A stretch of 8,131 bases of DNA. Origin: Gammaproteobacteria bacterium. GTDB lineage: Bacteria > Pseudomonadota > Gammaproteobacteria > UBA9214. How positions within the stretch are numbered: the stretch's first letter is position 1; each line of letters opens with the position of its first letter. Below the pieces are notes generated by a model. That model worked only from the letters and a program-made list of their open reading frames with translations. It had not been told where the DNA came from and did no database searches. The position numbers and the translations under genes were made by a program. The stretch is taken from NCBI GenBank assembly GCA_029859555.1, contig JAOUCV010000086.1, positions 1-8,131 on the forward strand. The letters run 5' to 3'. Positions 6,083-8,131 of the stretch are shown piece by piece.

Positions 6083-7114
6083 ATGCTACACATGAATAAA
6101 CTCCGCTACTTTCTGTTGTTGCCGGCACTGCTTTGTACCAGCAGTGCATTTGCTGAACGTACCTTCAAATGGATCGATAATGAAGGACATGTACACTACG
6201 GCAATCGTGTTCCACCCGAATATGCAAAGCAGGAACGCAAGGTAATGAATGAACGCGGCCGCACCATACAGGTCTACGATGCCGCCAAGACACCGGAACA
6301 ATGGGAAAATGAACAACAACTGAAAGAAGAGGCCGCCAGGAACAAGGTGCTGGCCGAAAAACAGGCTATTCAAGACCGCAGTCTGCTCGCTACCTATTCA
6401 AGCGAACAGGACATGCTGCTTGCCAAAAACAGCAAAGTCGCCTCGGTAGATGCGCTACTGCATCTGACCAACAGCCGCATTATCTCCATGCAGAAACGCT
6501 TGCATAAACTCACAGAGGAAGCCGCCACCTATGAACGCAGCGGCAAGGCACTGCCGCTGTCACTGGAATCGCAACTGGAAAACCTGCGCAAGCAAATCAC
6601 CACCAACGAGGACTTCATCAAGGAAAAGGAACTGGAGAGAACGGCCATCAACAACCAGTTTGATGCCGACATCGCGCGCTATATAGAACTGACAGCTGAC
6701 ATACCGGATTCCAAACCTTCAGAAGAGCGCCACGCGCAGATCCAGACAGCCAAAAACCGGCAGCAGCTTGATTTGAGCAGAAATGACCAGTTGTTGCTGA
6801 CTACCTACAAAGAAGAATCCGATCTTGTACTGACCAGGGATCAAAAACTTTCCTCGCTGGATGAACTCATTGTTCTGACCCAGTCACGCCTGCAATCATT
6901 ACAAATCGAGATGGATGAGCTCTCGGACAATGCAGACGAGTACGAAAGCCGCAACAAAAAGGTACCCGAGGGCTTGCAGGGGCGCATGAAGAATGTTCTG
7001 GAGAACATTCAGCAGGGCGAGGAGCTGATCGTACTGAAACAACAGGAAAAGAAGAAGCTGGAACAACAATATAGCGAAGATCTCAAACGTTACCGCATGC
7101 TAACAGCGAAGTAA
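6083..7114 (+). CDS. Exported DUF4124 protein with a duplicated coiled-coil unit
   Basis: The 343-residue product starts with a Sec signal peptide (hydrophobic core LLLPALL, cleavage after A-F-A at residue 24). Next comes a DUF4124-like segment, TFKWIDNEGHVHYGNRVPPE (27-46), a small beta motif found at the N-terminus of many gammaproteobacterial envelope proteins. The rest is charged, glutamine-rich and helical. It consists of two colinear copies of a 109-residue unit (98-206 and 235-343), joined by a 28-residue linker, each probably forming long coiled-coil helices. The protein should be periplasmic; its function is unknown. ATG 6083 has AGGA at short spacing, and ATG 6092 (residue 4) is an equally possible start that keeps the signal peptide. 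The TAA directly touches the argB stop. Confidence 0.85.
   Translation: MLHMNKLRYFLLLPALLCTSSAFAERTFKWIDNEGHVHYGNRVPPEYAKQERKVMNERGRTIQVYDAAKTPEQWENEQQLKEEAARNKVLAEKQAIQDRSLLATYSSEQDMLLAKNSKVASVDALLHLTNSRIISMQKRLHKLTEEAATYERSGKALPLSLESQLENLRKQITTNEDFIKEKELERTAINNQFDADIARYIELTADIPDSKPSEERHAQIQTAKNRQQLDLSRNDQLLLTTYKEESDLVLTRDQKLSSLDELIVLTQSRLQSLQIEMDELSDNADEYESRNKKVPEGLQGRMKNVLENIQQGEELIVLKQQEKKKLEQQYSEDLKRYRMLTAK
6374..6700 (+). repeat. First copy of the 109-residue protein repeat
   Basis: It encodes residues 98-206 of the DUF4124 protein, from DRSLLATY to YIELTAD. It aligns without any gap to the copy at 6785-7111; by hand count 38 of 109 positions are identical (about 35%). The repeat is seen at the protein level, not as a recent DNA duplication. 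Confidence 0.85.
6785..7111 (+). repeat. Second copy of the 109-residue protein repeat
   Basis: It encodes residues 235-343, from DQLLLTTY to YRMLTAK, and ends exactly at the stop codon. Shared anchors with copy one include LTxSR, YE, a proline at unit position 61 and a D-x-x-R-Y-x-x-LTA end. Confidence 0.85.
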
Positions 7115-8093
<979 letters not shown>

Positions 8094-8131
8094 TCAGAAT
8101 GGCAGAGACAGGTCCGGGTTCACCTGCAACA
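8094..8131 (-). CDS. algC: 3' end of a probable AlgC-type phosphomannomutase/phosphoglucomutase gene
   Basis: Only eleven complete codons and a TGA stop (8094-8096) are in the window. On the - strand they read LQVNPDLSLPF-stop. A C-terminus of the form hydrophobic-x-V-[ND]-[PS]-x-L-x-[LV]-P-F is typical of AlgC-family alpha-D-phosphohexomutases as I remember them, and algC directly precedes argB in pseudomonads. The enzyme interconverts mannose or glucose 6- and 1-phosphates for LPS and exopolysaccharide precursors. The call rests on a very short match plus gene order. Confidence 0.6.
   Translation of the reverse strand, partial: LQVNPDLSLPF

Overview
The window looks like ordinary chromosomal housekeeping DNA from a gammaproteobacterium. 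The proteins read most like gammaproteobacterial orthologues: the PyrE is colinear with the 213-residue E. coli form as I recall it, and ArgB and the ExoIII-family protein resemble Pseudomonas proteins. Base composition is moderately GC-rich. The exact genus cannot be read from the sequence. I see no RNA genes, insertion sequences, CRISPR arrays, phage genes or toxin-antitoxin pairs, and no stretch longer than about 155 bases without a gene.

Layout. Left block, + strand: the 3' end of proC (proline synthesis), overlapping by ATGA with a YggT-family membrane protein, then an exported DUF4426 protein. This is the familiar proC-yggT neighbourhood. After a 154-base gap with several small repeats and dyads comes an AmpG-family MFS permease (muropeptide uptake for cell-wall recycling), then a 65-residue protein with a doubled DRR motif.

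Middle block: on the - strand, an exonuclease III family gene with a complete active site, divergent from pyrE (orotate phosphoribosyltransferase). This is the arrangement in which Pseudomonas carries crc, whose product has lost the nuclease residues. Convergent to pyrE is a - strand pair: a TauE/SafE (TSUP) membrane permease and, overlapping its end, a small predicted lipoprotein.

Right block: a + strand, exported, DUF4124-type protein made of two ungapped copies of a 109-residue helical unit, ending base-to-base against argB (acetylglutamate kinase, - strand). The last 38 bases hold the 3' end of a further - strand gene whose C-terminus matches AlgC-type phosphomannomutase/phosphoglucomutase, as expected from the algC-argB order of pseudomonads.

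The genes cover proline and arginine synthesis, pyrimidine synthesis, DNA repair, murein recycling and several uncharacterised envelope proteins. Nothing here forms an obvious new defence or mobile system. The most interesting points are the catalytically intact ExoIII protein in the crc locus, the perfectly colinear internal duplication in the DUF4124 protein, the small DRR protein, and the overlapping dyads before the AmpG-family gene.
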